A stretch of 64,000 bases of DNA, taken from positions 1 to 64,000 of the forward strand of contig CANMUS010000005.1 of assembly GCA_947501215.1 (NCBI GenBank), given 5' to 3'. Source of the DNA: an uncultured Erythrobacter sp. GTDB lineage: Bacteria; Pseudomonadota; Alphaproteobacteria; Sphingomonadales; Sphingomonadaceae. The notes under the pieces are model-generated. The model ran no database searches, was not told the origin of the DNA, and saw nothing but the letters and a program-made list of their open reading frames with translations. Shown in pieces: positions 34,229-43,267 of this stretch (positions are counted from its first letter, which is position 1; every line of letters begins with the position of its first letter). A program made the position numbers and the translations under genes.

Positions 34229-35200
34229 TCAGAGGCTCCAAAAGGCCAGTACCGCCCGAAGCGCAGCGACGAACGCGAGCGGCTGATCCAGCATGAGATG
34301 ATGGCGTGCATCGGGCACTGCAACAATTGGTATCTTTCCCCCTCCCAGTTCCCGGATATAGCGGGCGGAATCGCGATCAAAGAGCTGACTTTTCTCGCCG
34401 TACACAATCGCTTTGCGCCCGGGCGCATCGACCAGCCTCTGGCCTACTGTCAGCCATTCGTCGGGCTTGTTGCTGCGCCGGAACACTTCGGGAGAAAACT
34501 TCCATGTCCACTCCTCGCCATCGCGGCGGAGAGAGTGATAGGCCATGTAATCCATCAGGAACGGCTCACCAACTGCCTGCGGCGGCGACAGGATATACCT
34601 CTCGCGCGCCGCTTCGTAGGTGGGGTAGCGTCGCACCGGTTTGTCAGGATTACCCGACCCGGGGCTCGATCTGCCCATGGTCCAGTATTTCTCCAGCTTT
34701 TCGGGCCGCATCACCATGAGATCGCAGACAATAACGCCGGCGAAGGCATCCGGCGATTGGGAAACGGCGGTCAGCGCTGCACCCGAGCCGAAGCTATGGG
34801 CGATGATCGTCGGTCTGCTTCCATCCGCAAACAAATCGAGCGCTTCGCTGATCTCGACAAATTCCTTTCCCCGCGCAGCTATATCGGCCACGCCGCGCAT
34901 CTCGCTATCGCCCATACCGGCCAGATCGAACGCCACCACGTCGTAGTCTTCGGCAAGGTACGGTGCGATGAAGGCAAAGCAGCGGGCATGGGCGAGAAAA
35001 CCGTGAGTCATGAGCAATTTGGGCCGGTCACGCCTGCCCCAGCGAAGATAATGCACCCGCGCGCCACCAACCTCTACGAAGCCTTCCTCACGGGGCACGC
35101 TCAGCGCCCAGGCGAACCATTCGGGTATATCCGCCCCGTCGCCGGCCCATACGGGATCAATATCTGTTGACCCGTCGTGGATTGGTTTCATTTCATTCAT
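34229..35200 (-). CDS. Alpha/beta hydrolase (putative esterase)
   Basis: The product is about 323 residues from the ATG at 35200, which overlaps the stop of the monooxygenase gene. It is an alpha/beta-hydrolase fold: the oxyanion region MTHGFLAHARC, FDLAGMGDSEM, the nucleophile in IIAHSFGSG (Ser near residue 136), and the catalytic His in DARHHLML near the end. It is the last gene of the catabolic operon, directly after a Baeyer-Villiger monooxygenase. Hydrolases in this position commonly cleave the ester or lactone made by that enzyme, which is the likely job here (inference from context). Confidence 0.85.
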   Translation of the reverse strand: MNEMKPIHDGSTDIDPVWAGDGADIPEWFAWALSVPREEGFVEVGGARVHYLRWGRRDRPKLLMTHGFLAHARCFAFIAPYLAEDYDVVAFDLAGMGDSEMRGVADIAARGKEFVEISEALDLFADGSRPTIIAHSFGSGAALTAVSQSPDAFAGVIVCDLMVMRPEKLEKYWTMGRSSPGSGNPDKPVRRYPTYEAARERYILSPPQAVGEPFLMDYMAYHSLRRDGEEWTWKFSPEVFRRSNKPDEWLTVGQRLVDAPGRKAIVYGEKSQLFDRDSARYIRELGGGKIPIVAVPDARHHLMLDQPLAFVAALRAVLAFWSL

Positions 35201-36834
35201 TTCGGCGCAGTCTCCATACCGGATAGTGTATTCCTGATAAAACCACGATAATCGTGCCGTGCGACATCGTGGCATAGATCGGCGTAACCAGATACGCTGG
35301 GGAAATTGATCAGTTGTCGGGGTTTGCCGGGAATATTGGCGCCCATGTACCACGATTCAGCCTTGGGGAAGAGCGTCATCGACCCTACTTGGGCGACCAT
35401 ATCGGTCCAGCTTCGCTCGGCCAGCGCATCGGCTTCGAAAAGGCCGATCCTGTTATCGCGCAGCCAGATCAGGAAATCGCAGATCCAGTCACCCTGGATT
35501 TCGGCGCTTGTCGGACCGTTGGAAAAGCCTGAAGGGCTGAGCGGGCCGTAGGCGAACAGCATGTTCGGAAATTGGGCGACGGCCATGCCCAGATAGGCTT
35601 TGATCTCACTCTTCCATGCTTCTGCCAGCGCCAGCCCACCGCGGCCGGTGATGTTCATGTCGATGAGCCCGCCACGACCGGCATCGAAGCCGGTCGCGAA
35701 GACAATGAGATCGCACGGGATCATGCCAGTGGCTGTTTCTATCCCGGCCTCGGTGACGCGAGTGATCGCGGTGTCGTTCAGATCGACCAGCGTCACATTG
35801 TCTTGTGCGAAGATCTCGTAATAATTCTGTTCGAGCGATGGTCGCTTGGTCCCGAAGGGATGTGGCGGCTCATCGGGAGCGAGCTTCTCGGCAATGGTCG
35901 GGTCGCAGATCCGCTCGCGCACCTCGTCACGCCAGAACTCGTAGGCGTGGCGATTGGCGTCCTCGTTCGTCAGTATGTCAGCGAAATTATGATACCAGAA
36001 GCGCAACCCTCCTCGCTGCCACAAATCCTCGAAATGCGTAGTCCGCTCTTCCTCGGTCACAGCCAGGGCCGAGATGTCCAGCGATTGGCATTCGAAACCG
36101 CCACTTGTCGTAAGCCTTTTCTGGAAGACAGCGGGATATTCGGATTTTTCGCGAAGCTGACGATCAGCGTCCAGTTTTTCCTGCCGCATGGGAAGGGCGA
36201 GAATCGGGGTTCGCTGAAAAAGCGTCAGCTGCTCCGCACAGCTTGCCGCCTCCTGCGCCACCTGTACGCCGCTGGCACCCGTGCCGATCAGGGCGATCCG
36301 GCGGCCGGAAAGGTCGATGCCTTCCTGCGGCCAGCGGGCGGTATGGCACCATTCGCCTTCGAAATCGCTAAGGCCCGGGATATCGGGAATGTAGGGTTTC
36401 GAGGCGAACCCCAGCGCCGGCAAGAGGAAACGCGCGCTTACTTTTCCGCCATCGTCGAGCTTCAATCGCCAGCAGGCGGTGTCTTCATCGAACGGCGCGC
36501 TTTCGACCCGTGTTTTCATTCGCATTGCCGGCCAGAGGTCGAGCGTATCGCAGACGTGGAGGAAATAGGCGCGCAGTTCTTCCCAGCCTGGAAATCGTTC
36601 GCTCCACGTCCAGCTTTTCCATACTTCCGCAATGGAAAATTCGTAAAGTGGAACCTGGGAATCGACCCGTGCTCCCGGATAGCGGTTCCAGTACCAGATT
36701 CCGCCCGGCTGCTCCGCTGCGTCTACCAGCAGAACATCGAACCCCGCCTGACGCAGCTTGTAAAGCAGGTATATTCCGCTGAACCCGGCCCCGACGATTA
36801 CGACATCATAGTCAGGAGGGGGCGAATGGCTCAC
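35197..36834 (-). CDS. Type I Baeyer-Villiger flavin monooxygenase
   Basis: The product has 545 residues. The FAD-binding GAGFSG is at residues 15-20, then GGIWYWNRYPGARVD. The Baeyer-Villiger fingerprint FEGEWCHTARWP lies at residues 158-169, and a second nucleotide motif GTGASG at 184-189 binds NADPH. The length fits cyclohexanone or phenylacetone-type enzymes. It converts ketones to esters or lactones with O2. The start is a GTG overlapping the stop of the acyl-CoA synthetase; the downstream hydrolase overlaps its stop. The substrate is not readable from sequence. Confidence 0.93.
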   Translation of the reverse strand: MSHSPPPDYDVVIVGAGFSGIYLLYKLRQAGFDVLLVDAAEQPGGIWYWNRYPGARVDSQVPLYEFSIAEVWKSWTWSERFPGWEELRAYFLHVCDTLDLWPAMRMKTRVESAPFDEDTACWRLKLDDGGKVSARFLLPALGFASKPYIPDIPGLSDFEGEWCHTARWPQEGIDLSGRRIALIGTGASGVQVAQEAASCAEQLTLFQRTPILALPMRQEKLDADRQLREKSEYPAVFQKRLTTSGGFECQSLDISALAVTEEERTTHFEDLWQRGGLRFWYHNFADILTNEDANRHAYEFWRDEVRERICDPTIAEKLAPDEPPHPFGTKRPSLEQNYYEIFAQDNVTLVDLNDTAITRVTEAGIETATGMIPCDLIVFATGFDAGRGGLIDMNITGRGGLALAEAWKSEIKAYLGMAVAQFPNMLFAYGPLSPSGFSNGPTSAEIQGDWICDFLIWLRDNRIGLFEADALAERSWTDMVAQVGSMTLFPKAESWYMGANIPGKPRQLINFPSVSGYADLCHDVARHDYRGFIRNTLSGMETAPK

Positions 36835-38441
36835 GAGGCCCCGGCACCCGCTTTCGCGATGTCTTTAGCCGTAGTATAATCCGCCTTGCCGTTTGACGCG
36901 CGCAAGGCGGTTTGCGTTGGGCAAATCGCCTTGGGCGTTTTGTAACCTGCCAGTTGCTGGCGCACGTGATCCTTGATCGCTTGCGCGTCGAAGTCCGCAT
37001 CCTGGGTCAAATGCACCACAGCGGTCACCGCTTCGCCCCATTTTTCGTCAGGCACCCCGACGACAAGCGCGTCGGCAATGGCGGGATGGGTTTTGAGCAC
37101 TTCCTCCACCTCCTCGGGGTAAACCTTTTCACCTGCGGTGTTGATGCAGACGCTGCCGCGGCCCAGCAAGGTCAGGCTTCCATCGGATTCCACCCGGCAC
37201 CAGTCGCCCGGGATGGAGTAACGCACGCCATCGATCGTCCTGAAAGTCTTGGCCGACTTTTCCGGGTCCTTGTAGTATCCTGTGGGGATTGCGCCCTTGC
37301 GGGCAATAAAGCCGGGCACGCCGCTCCCCGCCTCGACCTTCCGGTCGTTCTCGTCGAATACGTCGCAAAATTCCCCGATCCCGAATTTCGCGGTGTTGGT
37401 GCCGCCCTGTGCGGTCGTCACCGACAAGCCGTAGCCCAGCCCTTCCGAAGCGCCAAAACTGTCCATGAGGATGACCTGGGGGATATGTTTGCACAGGCCC
37501 GCCTTTACCTGTTTACTCCACATGACGCCGGACGAGATGATCGAAATCAGGCTGCTCGTGTCCCAGCGCTTCGGGTGGGCGTCCAGCGCCTGCAGCATGG
37601 GTTTGGCAAAAGCGTCACCGACAATGGCGATGCTCTGCACCTTGTGCTGGTCCACCGCATCCCACAATTCTTCCGCGTCGAAGGATGGATCGGACAGCGT
37701 GACGATGGCCCCGCCCGACATGAGCGTGCCGATAGCAGTAATGAACCCGGTTCCATGCATCAGCGGGCACGCCGGCAAAGTGATGCGCGCAAGCTCGCCC
37801 TGCTTCACCAGGGCCACCATTTCCTCCATGGTCTGGGGAACCGGACCCAGCAGCTTTTGCGCGTCGAGCTGAGCCTTGCGCATATCATCGTGTCGCCACA
37901 TCACGCCCTTGGGCATGCCGGTGGTACCGCCTGTATATATGAACAGCAGGTCATCGGGAGAACGCTCGATATCGAGAGGCGCGCCGTTACCTTCTACAAG
38001 TTTTTCGTAAGGAAGCGCGAAGGAAGCGATCTGCGAAGCATCGCCGATTTCTACAAATGTATGAACCTTGGTCAACCGTTCCTTCAGTTCAAGAATGCAG
38101 TCGCGGAACTCGGAACTGTAAACAATTACCTCGCTATCGGAATCGTCGAAGATGTAGAAAACCTCCTCGGGACGGTAACGATAATTGATGTTCACGTGCG
38201 TGAGGCGGCCCTTGAAGCACGCGGCCATCAATTCCCCGTATTCGGAACGGTTGCGCATGTAGAAGGCTATCTTCGCCCCGTCGCCTGCACCTTGCGCGCG
38301 CAGATTGCGCGCCAAATTGTTCGAACGCTTCGACATTTCGGGCCAGCTAATGATCCGGTCGCCGTGAATCAGCGCCGGAGCATCTTCCGGGACCGCAGGT
38401 TCGATTGCATCAAGGATGTCGCCAAGGTTCCAGTCGATCAC
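36831..38441 (-). CDS. AMP-binding acyl-CoA synthetase
   Basis: The product has 536 residues. The adenylation P-loop YTGGTTGMPKG is at residues 169-179. Later motifs include DSFGASEGLGYG (A5), PGDWCRVESDGSLTLLGRG (A7), and a C-terminal domain with EKVYPEEVEEVL and the acyl-adenylate Lys in NGKADY. It activates a carboxylic acid as a CoA thioester. It resembles FadD-type ligases from steroid and isoprenoid catabolic operons. It is coupled to the monooxygenase gene by an overlapping stop and GTG start, and follows the acyl-CoA dehydrogenase genes by 63 bases. Confidence 0.92.
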   Translation of the reverse strand: MIDWNLGDILDAIEPAVPEDAPALIHGDRIISWPEMSKRSNNLARNLRAQGAGDGAKIAFYMRNRSEYGELMAACFKGRLTHVNINYRYRPEEVFYIFDDSDSEVIVYSSEFRDCILELKERLTKVHTFVEIGDASQIASFALPYEKLVEGNGAPLDIERSPDDLLFIYTGGTTGMPKGVMWRHDDMRKAQLDAQKLLGPVPQTMEEMVALVKQGELARITLPACPLMHGTGFITAIGTLMSGGAIVTLSDPSFDAEELWDAVDQHKVQSIAIVGDAFAKPMLQALDAHPKRWDTSSLISIISSGVMWSKQVKAGLCKHIPQVILMDSFGASEGLGYGLSVTTAQGGTNTAKFGIGEFCDVFDENDRKVEAGSGVPGFIARKGAIPTGYYKDPEKSAKTFRTIDGVRYSIPGDWCRVESDGSLTLLGRGSVCINTAGEKVYPEEVEEVLKTHPAIADALVVGVPDEKWGEAVTAVVHLTQDADFDAQAIKDHVRQQLAGYKTPKAICPTQTALRASNGKADYTTAKDIAKAGAGAS

Positions 38442-38504
38442 GTATTAATTCCTCTCTCCTTGGTGGCCACGATTTTGTCGGTAGCGTGCGCCTAATTCAT
38501 CGTC

Positions 38505-39596
38505 TCATGCGACCTGCGTCCACCCCTGCAAGGCCGCTGCTTCGGCCCGGACCGCTTCGGGACTTCCCAGAACCTGGCGGTCGAAACCGATTCGCTTGAA
38601 CCAGAAATGCAGACCTAGGAGATCGGTAAAACCCATCCCCCCATGCACCTCGGTTGAGGTTCGGGCGACAAAACGGTGGACTTCGCCCGTATGTGATTTG
38701 GCATGGCATGCCACCAGCGAAGCCTCGTCGGGCGTCGCATCGAACGCATGGGCGGCATACCAGACCAGCGAACGGCATGGTTCATGGCGGGCAGCCATTT
38801 CCGCGCACATATGCTTGACCGCCTGGAAGCTGCCGATCACTCGTCCGAACTGTTCGCGCTGCCCGGCATAGTCGACCGCTTTTTCGATCATAGCCTGGCC
38901 CGCACCGAGGCTATCGGCGGCCAGGAGCACCCGGCCGGCGTCCCGCAGGCGCCTGACTGTGGCCCCACCATCGTCCGCGAGAGCCTCGCCCGCTACGCCA
39001 GAAAACCGCAGCTCCCCTACGCTCCGGGTGCGGTCGATCGTTTTGAGAGCAACCTTCTCCAGACCCGCAGCATCGCCAGCTACGAAGTGCATACGACCGG
39101 CGGTATCGGCTACCAGAAACGCGTCGGCTTCCAGGAAGTCGAGCGCGAACAAAGCCGTTCCGTCGAGCTTTGCGCCGTCGAAGTCCACGCCTGCCCGGTC
39201 CCGGATCTCCACCGTTTCCGCGATCGCGACGGCGATTTGCGCCTCGCCCTTCGCTATCCTCGGCAGCCAGTGCGCCTTCAACTCCTCGCTACCGCCCTGT
39301 GCCAGCGCAAGGGGTGCCAGTACATGGGCACCGATAAAAGGCACCGGCGCGACGGCATAGCCGAGCTGCTCGGCCACAGCGGCGGCATCGAGCATTGTCA
39401 TCCCGAGCCCGTCATGTTGCTCGGGAACCATCATTCCCCAAATGCCGATTTCGCCCAGCGCCGAACGCACGTTGTCGCTGAAGGGAACCGAGCCCTCCGC
39501 GCATTCGCGCACATGATCGAGCGGACAAGTATCAGCAAGAGTGCGGCTGATCGCGTCGCAGAGCATCTCTTGGTCTTGCGAAAGTCCGAAATCCAT
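38505..39596 (-). CDS. Acyl-CoA dehydrogenase, small-subunit type
   Basis: The product has 363 residues. It has an N-terminal helical domain (MDFGLSQDQEMLCDAISRTL), a degenerate middle beta domain and a C-terminal domain with QREQFGRVIGSFQAVKHMCAEM and EVHGGMGFTDLLGLH. These features fit the partner subunit of two-gene (alpha2beta2) acyl-CoA dehydrogenases known from steroid side-chain degradation. Its start overlaps the stop of the larger partner (TGATG). The middle domain is divergent, so FAD contacts probably come mainly from the other subunit (inference from the family). Confidence 0.88.
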   Translation of the reverse strand: MDFGLSQDQEMLCDAISRTLADTCPLDHVRECAEGSVPFSDNVRSALGEIGIWGMMVPEQHDGLGMTMLDAAAVAEQLGYAVAPVPFIGAHVLAPLALAQGGSEELKAHWLPRIAKGEAQIAVAIAETVEIRDRAGVDFDGAKLDGTALFALDFLEADAFLVADTAGRMHFVAGDAAGLEKVALKTIDRTRSVGELRFSGVAGEALADDGGATVRRLRDAGRVLLAADSLGAGQAMIEKAVDYAGQREQFGRVIGSFQAVKHMCAEMAARHEPCRSLVWYAAHAFDATPDEASLVACHAKSHTGEVHRFVARTSTEVHGGMGFTDLLGLHFWFKRIGFDRQVLGSPEAVRAEAAALQGWTQVA

Positions 39597-40846
39597 CAGG
39601 CGGCTCCCTTATTCTGCCCGCTTGCAACGGCCGTCGCCTGTTCGACGGCGGGAGGCGTTGCGAACTTGGGTTCGCGCGGCATTTCCAGCCCGCGTTCGGC
39701 GATGATGTTCTTCTGGATCTGGGCGGTGCCTCCACCGATGATCAGACCAAGCTGGAACATGTAGTTCCACTGCCAGGCACCGTCTTCGCGCTCGCGCTCG
39801 CTTCCGTGATAGAGTATGCCCATCTCGCCCATTGCGTCGATCGCGAGCGCGGAAATCTGATGGGCGAGCTCACAGCTCTGCAGCTTCACGACAAGTTTCG
39901 CCATGCCGCCGGCATCCCCCCTAAGGCTGTTCGACAGGATGCGCATGCCGTTGAATTTCATCGCCGCGACTTCGGCTTGCAATGCAACCAGCCGGTCACG
40001 CAGAACGGCGTTGTCCATTGCGCAACCCTGGCCGATGCGTTCTTTTTGCATCAGCCTGACCAGCGCCTGGAGCCGGTTTTCCAGTGCATCGGGGTCGCCC
40101 AGCATGCCACGTTCATGGCCCAGTGTGGCATTGGCCACGTACCACCCCTGCCCGCGCTGCCCGACGATCTGATCCAGGGGAACCCGCACGTCGGTAAAGA
40201 ACGTTTCATTGAACTCGGCATGACCGGTCATGGTCTTGAGTGGTCGGACCTCGATCCCTGGTGTGTCCATCGAGAAGATCAAGTAGGAGATGCCGCCGTG
40301 CTTGGGCGCGTCCGGTTCGGTCCGAACAAGGCAAAAGATCATGTCCGCCTGCTTGGCCGTGCTGGTCCAGATCTTCTGTCCGTTGATGACAAAGTCGCCA
40401 TTTTCGACGCGGGCGCTGGTCTTGAGCGCGGCGAGGTCCGATCCCGCTCCAGGTTCCGAATATCCCTGACACCAGACTATCTCGCCATTTAGGGTCGGCT
40501 CGATCCATTGCCGTTTCTGGGCTTCGGTTCCGAGTTCCAGCAGCGTGGGAACGAGCATGGAAATGCCCTGGTTCGCAAGGCCTGCGGGGATGCCAGCGCG
40601 CGAAAATTCCTCGGCAATGATCCGCGATTTCAGGATGTCCGGCTCGGCTCCGTATCCGCCGTATTCCTTGGGAATCGTACGCGCCGTGTAACCATGCAGG
40701 ATCAACAGCTTTTGCCATTCGACGGCTTCGGGGGAAGGGCGCGCGGCACGGCCTTGGCCATCGGGTGCGCGGTGACCGTGGGTTTGCAGGAACTGGCGCA
40801 CTTCCTCGCGAAACGCGTCATACTGGGGTCCGTAGTCGAGATCCAT
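39596..40846 (-). CDS. Acyl-CoA dehydrogenase, large-subunit type
   Basis: The product has 416 residues. WCQGYSEPGAGSDLAALKTSA and INGQKIWTSTAKQADMIFCLVRT are the acyl-CoA and FAD loops. GHERGMLGDPDALENRLQAL and the C-terminal GGGTAQIQKNIIAERGLEMPRE are typical of the large partner in heteromeric acyl-CoA dehydrogenases. It introduces the alpha-beta double bond in an acyl-CoA, passing electrons to ETF. It lies six bases after the DUF35 gene and overlaps the small partner. A second such pair is at 47.1-49.4 kb. Confidence 0.9.
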   Translation of the reverse strand: MDLDYGPQYDAFREEVRQFLQTHGHRAPDGQGRAARPSPEAVEWQKLLILHGYTARTIPKEYGGYGAEPDILKSRIIAEEFSRAGIPAGLANQGISMLVPTLLELGTEAQKRQWIEPTLNGEIVWCQGYSEPGAGSDLAALKTSARVENGDFVINGQKIWTSTAKQADMIFCLVRTEPDAPKHGGISYLIFSMDTPGIEVRPLKTMTGHAEFNETFFTDVRVPLDQIVGQRGQGWYVANATLGHERGMLGDPDALENRLQALVRLMQKERIGQGCAMDNAVLRDRLVALQAEVAAMKFNGMRILSNSLRGDAGGMAKLVVKLQSCELAHQISALAIDAMGEMGILYHGSEREREDGAWQWNYMFQLGLIIGGGTAQIQKNIIAERGLEMPREPKFATPPAVEQATAVASGQNKGAA

Positions 40847-40852
40847 CTTGGT

Positions 40853-41329
40853 CTATCCTTCTGCGCGCGCGATCGCGACGGGTCGGAATACTGGCAGGCG
40901 AAAATCTTCGGAGATCGGCTCGAAATCCAGCGTGACCGGCAGATCGAGCTCAAGCTCGTCGAGCGCGCAATCGACCAGCCGGGTTGCCATGCGCACTCCC
41001 TCCTCCAGTTCCACCACCGCAGCGATGAAGGGAATCTCGCCGGCGAAGGCGGGATGCAGTGCCTGATGGGTCACCGTCCAGGAAAACAGCGTGCCATTGC
41101 CGGTGCTACGCTCCCACGACCATTCAGGAGAACCGCATCGGGCGCACATATAGCGCGGCAAATGCCGAAAACTGCCGCATCCTTCGCACTGCTGGAAGTA
41201 AAGGTTGCCGTCCTGACACCGGTTCCAGAATTCCTGCTCCACCGGATCCTGCGGGCGCGGCTTTGGCTTGGCTGGTGCGGCCTGCGCCGAGGGGCGCATC
41301 TTGGGCGGCAGATCTTTCTCGTCGCTCAC
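40853..41329 (-). CDS. DUF35 OB-fold/zinc-ribbon acyl-CoA-binding protein
   Basis: The product has 158 residues. [19 protein letters not shown] forms a four-Cys zinc ribbon near residues 50-68, followed by an OB fold ([23 protein letters not shown]). DUF35 proteins partner thiolase-fold enzymes such as Ltp2 aldolases and are needed for their activity. Its GTG start overlaps the stop of the thiolase-fold gene, supporting a complex. Pro/Lys-rich residues precede the ribbon. Confidence 0.88.
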   Translation of the reverse strand: MSDEKDLPPKMRPSAQAAPAKPKPRPQDPVEQEFWNRCQDGNLYFQQCEGCGSFRHLPRYMCARCGSPEWSWERSTGNGTLFSWTVTHQALHPAFAGEIPFIAAVVELEEGVRMATRLVDCALDELELDLPVTLDFEPISEDFRLPVFRPVAIARAEG

Positions 41330-42498
41330 GCAAACCTCCTCAAAATCGCTATACTGCCGTCACCCAGATCGCCCCAGCCGGTCACCAGGCCGGTCTGGGC
41401 GCCTTCGACCTGCCGCTCCCCACAATCGTGGCGCAACTGACGCACCGCCTCGACGACATGGTTCAGTCCCCAAACATGGGCCTCGCTCAGCAGGCCGCCA
41501 TGGGTGTTGACGGGATAGCGCCCGCCCAGCTCGATCTGGCCATTCGCGACGAACTCTGCCTGTCCACCTGGTTCGCAATAGCCCAGGGCCTCCAGCTGAA
41601 GGAGAACCACGTAGGTGAAGCAGTCGTAGATCTGCAGAAAATCCATGTCTTCGCGATCGACCCCCGCCATTTCGAACGCGCGCGGCGCGGCGTAGCTCAG
41701 GCCGATCTTGAAGGGGTCGGGACGCGAAGGGATATCGTCGGCGGGGTAAGGATGCCCTTCAGCCGCACCGGCGATGCTCACGGGAACATGCGGCATGTCC
41801 CTGGCGCGGTCTATTCGCGAAACCACGACTGCGCATGCCCCGTCAGTCTCCAGACAGCAATCGTAGAGGCGAAAGGGTTCGGATATCCAGCGCGCGGAAT
41901 GGTAGGTTTCGGCATCCAGTTCCCGGCCATAAGTGAAGGCCTGCGGATTCATCTGCGCATGGCGACGGCACGCCAGTGCAACGGCCGCCATCGCTTCCGG
42001 GCCGATATCGTAAATTCGGGAGTGCCGGGTGGCGAGCCAGGCATACATCTGCACCGGCAGGAACACGCCATACGGAATGTAATAGCCTTGGATCGTATTC
42101 GTCAGGGTGTTCATGTTCATCGGCCGCGTCGGCGGTGCGCCAGGCTTGGGCCGCAAGGCGGAATAACCGTTCCACCCGAGCGTCACCAGCACATGGTCGC
42201 ATAAGCCGCTGGCAATTGCCATCGCGGCGTTCTGGAGTGCCGTGGTAGGGCTCGCCCCGCCCATGTGGACCGTAGAGGCATAGCGCAGAACTTCGATACC
42301 GAGGTTAGCCGCCATCTCTTCCGAGGTGGTGTAGATCGGCGGAGGAACCATGCCGTCGATATCCGACGGCTTCAGCCCTGCATCTGCTATGGCTTTGCGC
42401 GATGCTTCCAGCATCATGTCGACCGCGGTTTTCTCGGTGCCTTTCACGAAAGCGGTTTCGCCCACTCCGGTGATGGCCGATTTGTCGCTTAAGCTCAT
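41326..42498 (-). CDS. Thiolase-fold (SCP2/Ltp2-like) protein, possible retro-aldolase
   Basis: The product is about 390 residues from the ATG at 42498, which overlaps the coq4-like stop. The fold is that of thiolases ([22 protein letters not shown] ... [14 protein letters not shown] ... [22 protein letters not shown]). Where thiolases carry the nucleophilic Cys it reads [16 protein letters not shown], with no Cys. The same loss is known in Ltp2, a steroid-degradation aldolase that works with a DUF35 partner; here the DUF35 gene follows directly. It may therefore cleave a beta-hydroxyacyl-CoA by retro-aldol reaction, giving a ketone and a short acyl-CoA. The family is seen; the reaction is inferred. 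Confidence 0.82.
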   Translation of the reverse strand: MSLSDKSAITGVGETAFVKGTEKTAVDMMLEASRKAIADAGLKPSDIDGMVPPPIYTTSEEMAANLGIEVLRYASTVHMGGASPTTALQNAAMAIASGLCDHVLVTLGWNGYSALRPKPGAPPTRPMNMNTLTNTIQGYYIPYGVFLPVQMYAWLATRHSRIYDIGPEAMAAVALACRRHAQMNPQAFTYGRELDAETYHSARWISEPFRLYDCCLETDGACAVVVSRIDRARDMPHVPVSIAGAAEGHPYPADDIPSRPDPFKIGLSYAAPRAFEMAGVDREDMDFLQIYDCFTYVVLLQLEALGYCEPGGQAEFVANGQIELGGRYPVNTHGGLLSEAHVWGLNHVVEAVRQLRHDCGERQVEGAQTGLVTGWGDLGDGSIAILRRFA

Positions 42499-43187
42499 GC
42501 CTGCCTGACCGCCTGGTAATCGCGTTCGAGCTGTTCGGAAAGAGCGCGCACCCTCTGATAGGTCTCCGGCGGACGCAGTCGCAACTCGCGGCGGACATCC
42601 TCCAACGGACGATCGAGATTTTCTTCCCAGTAGAAGGTGGTCAGATCGGCTGCAGCCCGGCCCCGGCGCCACGCTTCAAATGCAGCGCGCGCCACTGGCA
42701 ACTGGGCAGCTTCCAGTTTCATCTTGGGAATGCCGACGCCCACGATGAAAGCGATCCCGTGATTATAGAATTGCGCGTTTCCGAAGGACAGCACGCACAA
42801 TTCGCCCAGTGCGTCCCTGCCGTATCCGGTGACGACATGAAACAGGTCATGCGAATCGCGAAGGCGCCGACGATAGAGGGAAACATCGGGGTCGCCGAGG
42901 TCCTCCAGACCTCCGGCCTCGCTGGCTTCCGCCAGACCTTCTGCTGTCAGACCCTCCCCGTAAACAAAATCGAGGTAGGCTCGGCCAAGCGTGCCAGACG
43001 CACAGGTCGCAAGGCGTTTGCGATCGCACAAGGTTTCAAGTAGGTCGGCCCGGTCGGAAGCGATACGCCGCCCATCGCTCGACTTCATGAAGCGATTGAA
43101 ATTCCGATAATAGGAATTGCCCGACAATGCCTTGACGATACGGAACACCTGCGCCGTATCCTCCTTGTCGGCAATCAACTGCCTCAT
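42495..43187 (-). CDS. Coq4 family protein
   Basis: The product has 230 residues. [20 protein letters not shown] carries the HDxxH-x11-E metal motif of Coq4, near residues 112-128. Coq4 is needed for ubiquinone synthesis; bacterial paralogues also occur in catabolic operons, where their role is unclear. It overlaps the thiolase-fold gene by ATGA, so it belongs to the operon. It may bind a hydrophobic intermediate (inference). Confidence 0.87.
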   Translation of the reverse strand: MRQLIADKEDTAQVFRIVKALSGNSYYRNFNRFMKSSDGRRIASDRADLLETLCDRKRLATCASGTLGRAYLDFVYGEGLTAEGLAEASEAGGLEDLGDPDVSLYRRRLRDSHDLFHVVTGYGRDALGELCVLSFGNAQFYNHGIAFIVGVGIPKMKLEAAQLPVARAAFEAWRRGRAAADLTTFYWEENLDRPLEDVRRELRLRPPETYQRVRALSEQLERDYQAVRQA

Positions 43188-43267
43188 TGCCCCAGCGCTC
43201 TGAGAGGCTCTACGGGGCGGCGCAATTCATGACCTTTGGCGTAAGCCATCTTCTTGCCTCCTGCGCT

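Noticed and set aside
35572-38495. Long plus-strand frames (435 and 527 codons)
   Set aside because: They are shadows of the monooxygenase and acyl-CoA synthetase genes, which carry full motif sets.
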